DNA of 64,000 nt from Anaeramoeba flamelloides (taxonomy: Eukaryota; Metamonada; Anaeramoebidae), in the NCBI GenBank assembly GCA_027625915.1, contig JANTQA010000019.1, positions 5,001-69,000 on the forward strand, in the 5' to 3' direction. The notes under the pieces were generated by a model. That model ran no database searches. It was given only the letters and a program-made list of their open reading frames with translations, and was not told the DNA's origin. The position numbers and the translations under genes are program-made. Of the stretch, positions 63,614 through 64,000 are shown piece after piece (the first letter of the stretch is position 1; each line of letters begins with the position of its first letter).

Positions 63614-63899
63614 TTAAATATTCCTGGATCGGTTTCAAACCTTGCCTGAAAAGAATAAACATTTCATTTTGTTTTTTAACTTTTATTTAAAATCAGTCAC
63701 CCCATACAAATTATTTTGAAATTAGTTTTTTAAGTTTTAAAAAAAGTAATTACCAATTTTTTTTTTCAAAAAAATAAAAAAAACTAAATATTTTCTTTCT
63801 TTTTTTGTTTATTTAAATAAAAATTAAAAATTCATATACTTTTAAAAATTAAAGTTAGTTGAAGAAACTTCCTTACTTTTGGGTTTTTGGTTGTAACAT
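63614..63899 (-). CDS. Possible 5' exons of an unknown spliced gene (partial)
   Basis: Exon 1, 63877-63899, reads MLQPKTQ(K) and stops at a strong GTAAGG donor. Exon 2, 63614-63645, follows a TTCTTTTCAG acceptor and ends at GTAAAA; together they give MLQPKTQKQGLKPIQEYL, with phases that agree (2, then 1). Both exons are tiny, and the case rests on splice signals and frame alone. The rest of the gene must lie to the left and I could not trace it with certainty. Confidence 0.3.
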
Positions 63900-64000
63900 T
63901 TTAACAATATAATTTCATTATGTATTTTCAAATTAGAACATTATCAAAACATCCACTAATAAAATAAAAACAACAAAAAAAAATAAGTTATCATTTGGGA

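Overview
The window is nuclear DNA of an extremely AT-rich eukaryote. Every gene I can identify has eukaryote-specific products, GT-AG introns and long poly-A/T tracts, and all six family-recognised genes end in TAA. The gene set (nascent-polypeptide-associated complex alpha, ribosomal protein eL24, a Ras GTPase, a very long formin, a copine, and a Myb/SANT protein), the lysine- and glutamate-rich coding bias and the repeat-filled introns suggest a free-living amoeboid or flagellate protist. Anaeramoeba-type or amoebozoan genomes are the closest fit I can think of; this is inference, not a sequence match. No long in-frame reassigned stops are needed, so the standard code fits.

Layout, left to right. 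1-229 (-) is the 5' end of a gene with a mitochondrion-type presequence that runs off the left edge. 5147-7638 (-) is NAC-alpha. 12646-15701 (+) is an unrecognised small spliced gene. 17302-22887 (+) is a formin (GBD/FH3, coiled coil, FH1, FH2, long basic tail ending in three DFRxxL motifs). 31795-32800 (+) is Ras. 34952-39285 (+) is a spliced SANT/telobox-like protein. 43113-44081 (-) is eL24. 51946-60589 (+) is a copine, with a small divergent reading frame just upstream. 63614-63899 (-) may be the 5' end of another spliced gene.

More than half of the window is non-coding, and much of it is built from short DNA-transposon-like and fold-back repeats with no surviving transposase. I could group them by eye into families, named A-R here for reference: A (1.2 kb, TTAA at the ends), B (200-bp near-perfect palindromes, TA target, CAGT ends), C (AT/purine-rich, ends in GTGAGTCA), D (80-bp hairpins), E, F (terminal repeats around a pol III B-box-like segment), G, H (a relatively GC-rich core), I, J (535-bp fold-back at TTAA), L, M (two phased arrays of an ATCnnGAT palindrome), O (about 960 bp with 310-bp arms), P, Q. 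Several are nested (L in A, I in H, H in G), and the longest introns are the ones that carry them.

Functionally the window joins three cytoskeleton/membrane-signalling genes (formin, Ras, copine) with translation housekeeping genes (NAC-alpha, eL24). I see no operon-like or island-like organisation, no LTR or virus-derived element, no CRISPR array and no rRNA or intact tRNA gene. The strongest candidates for something new are the DFRxxL tail of the formin, the phased palindrome arrays of element M, the composite palindrome at 48677-49257, and a copine that has lost most calcium ligands in both C2 domains.
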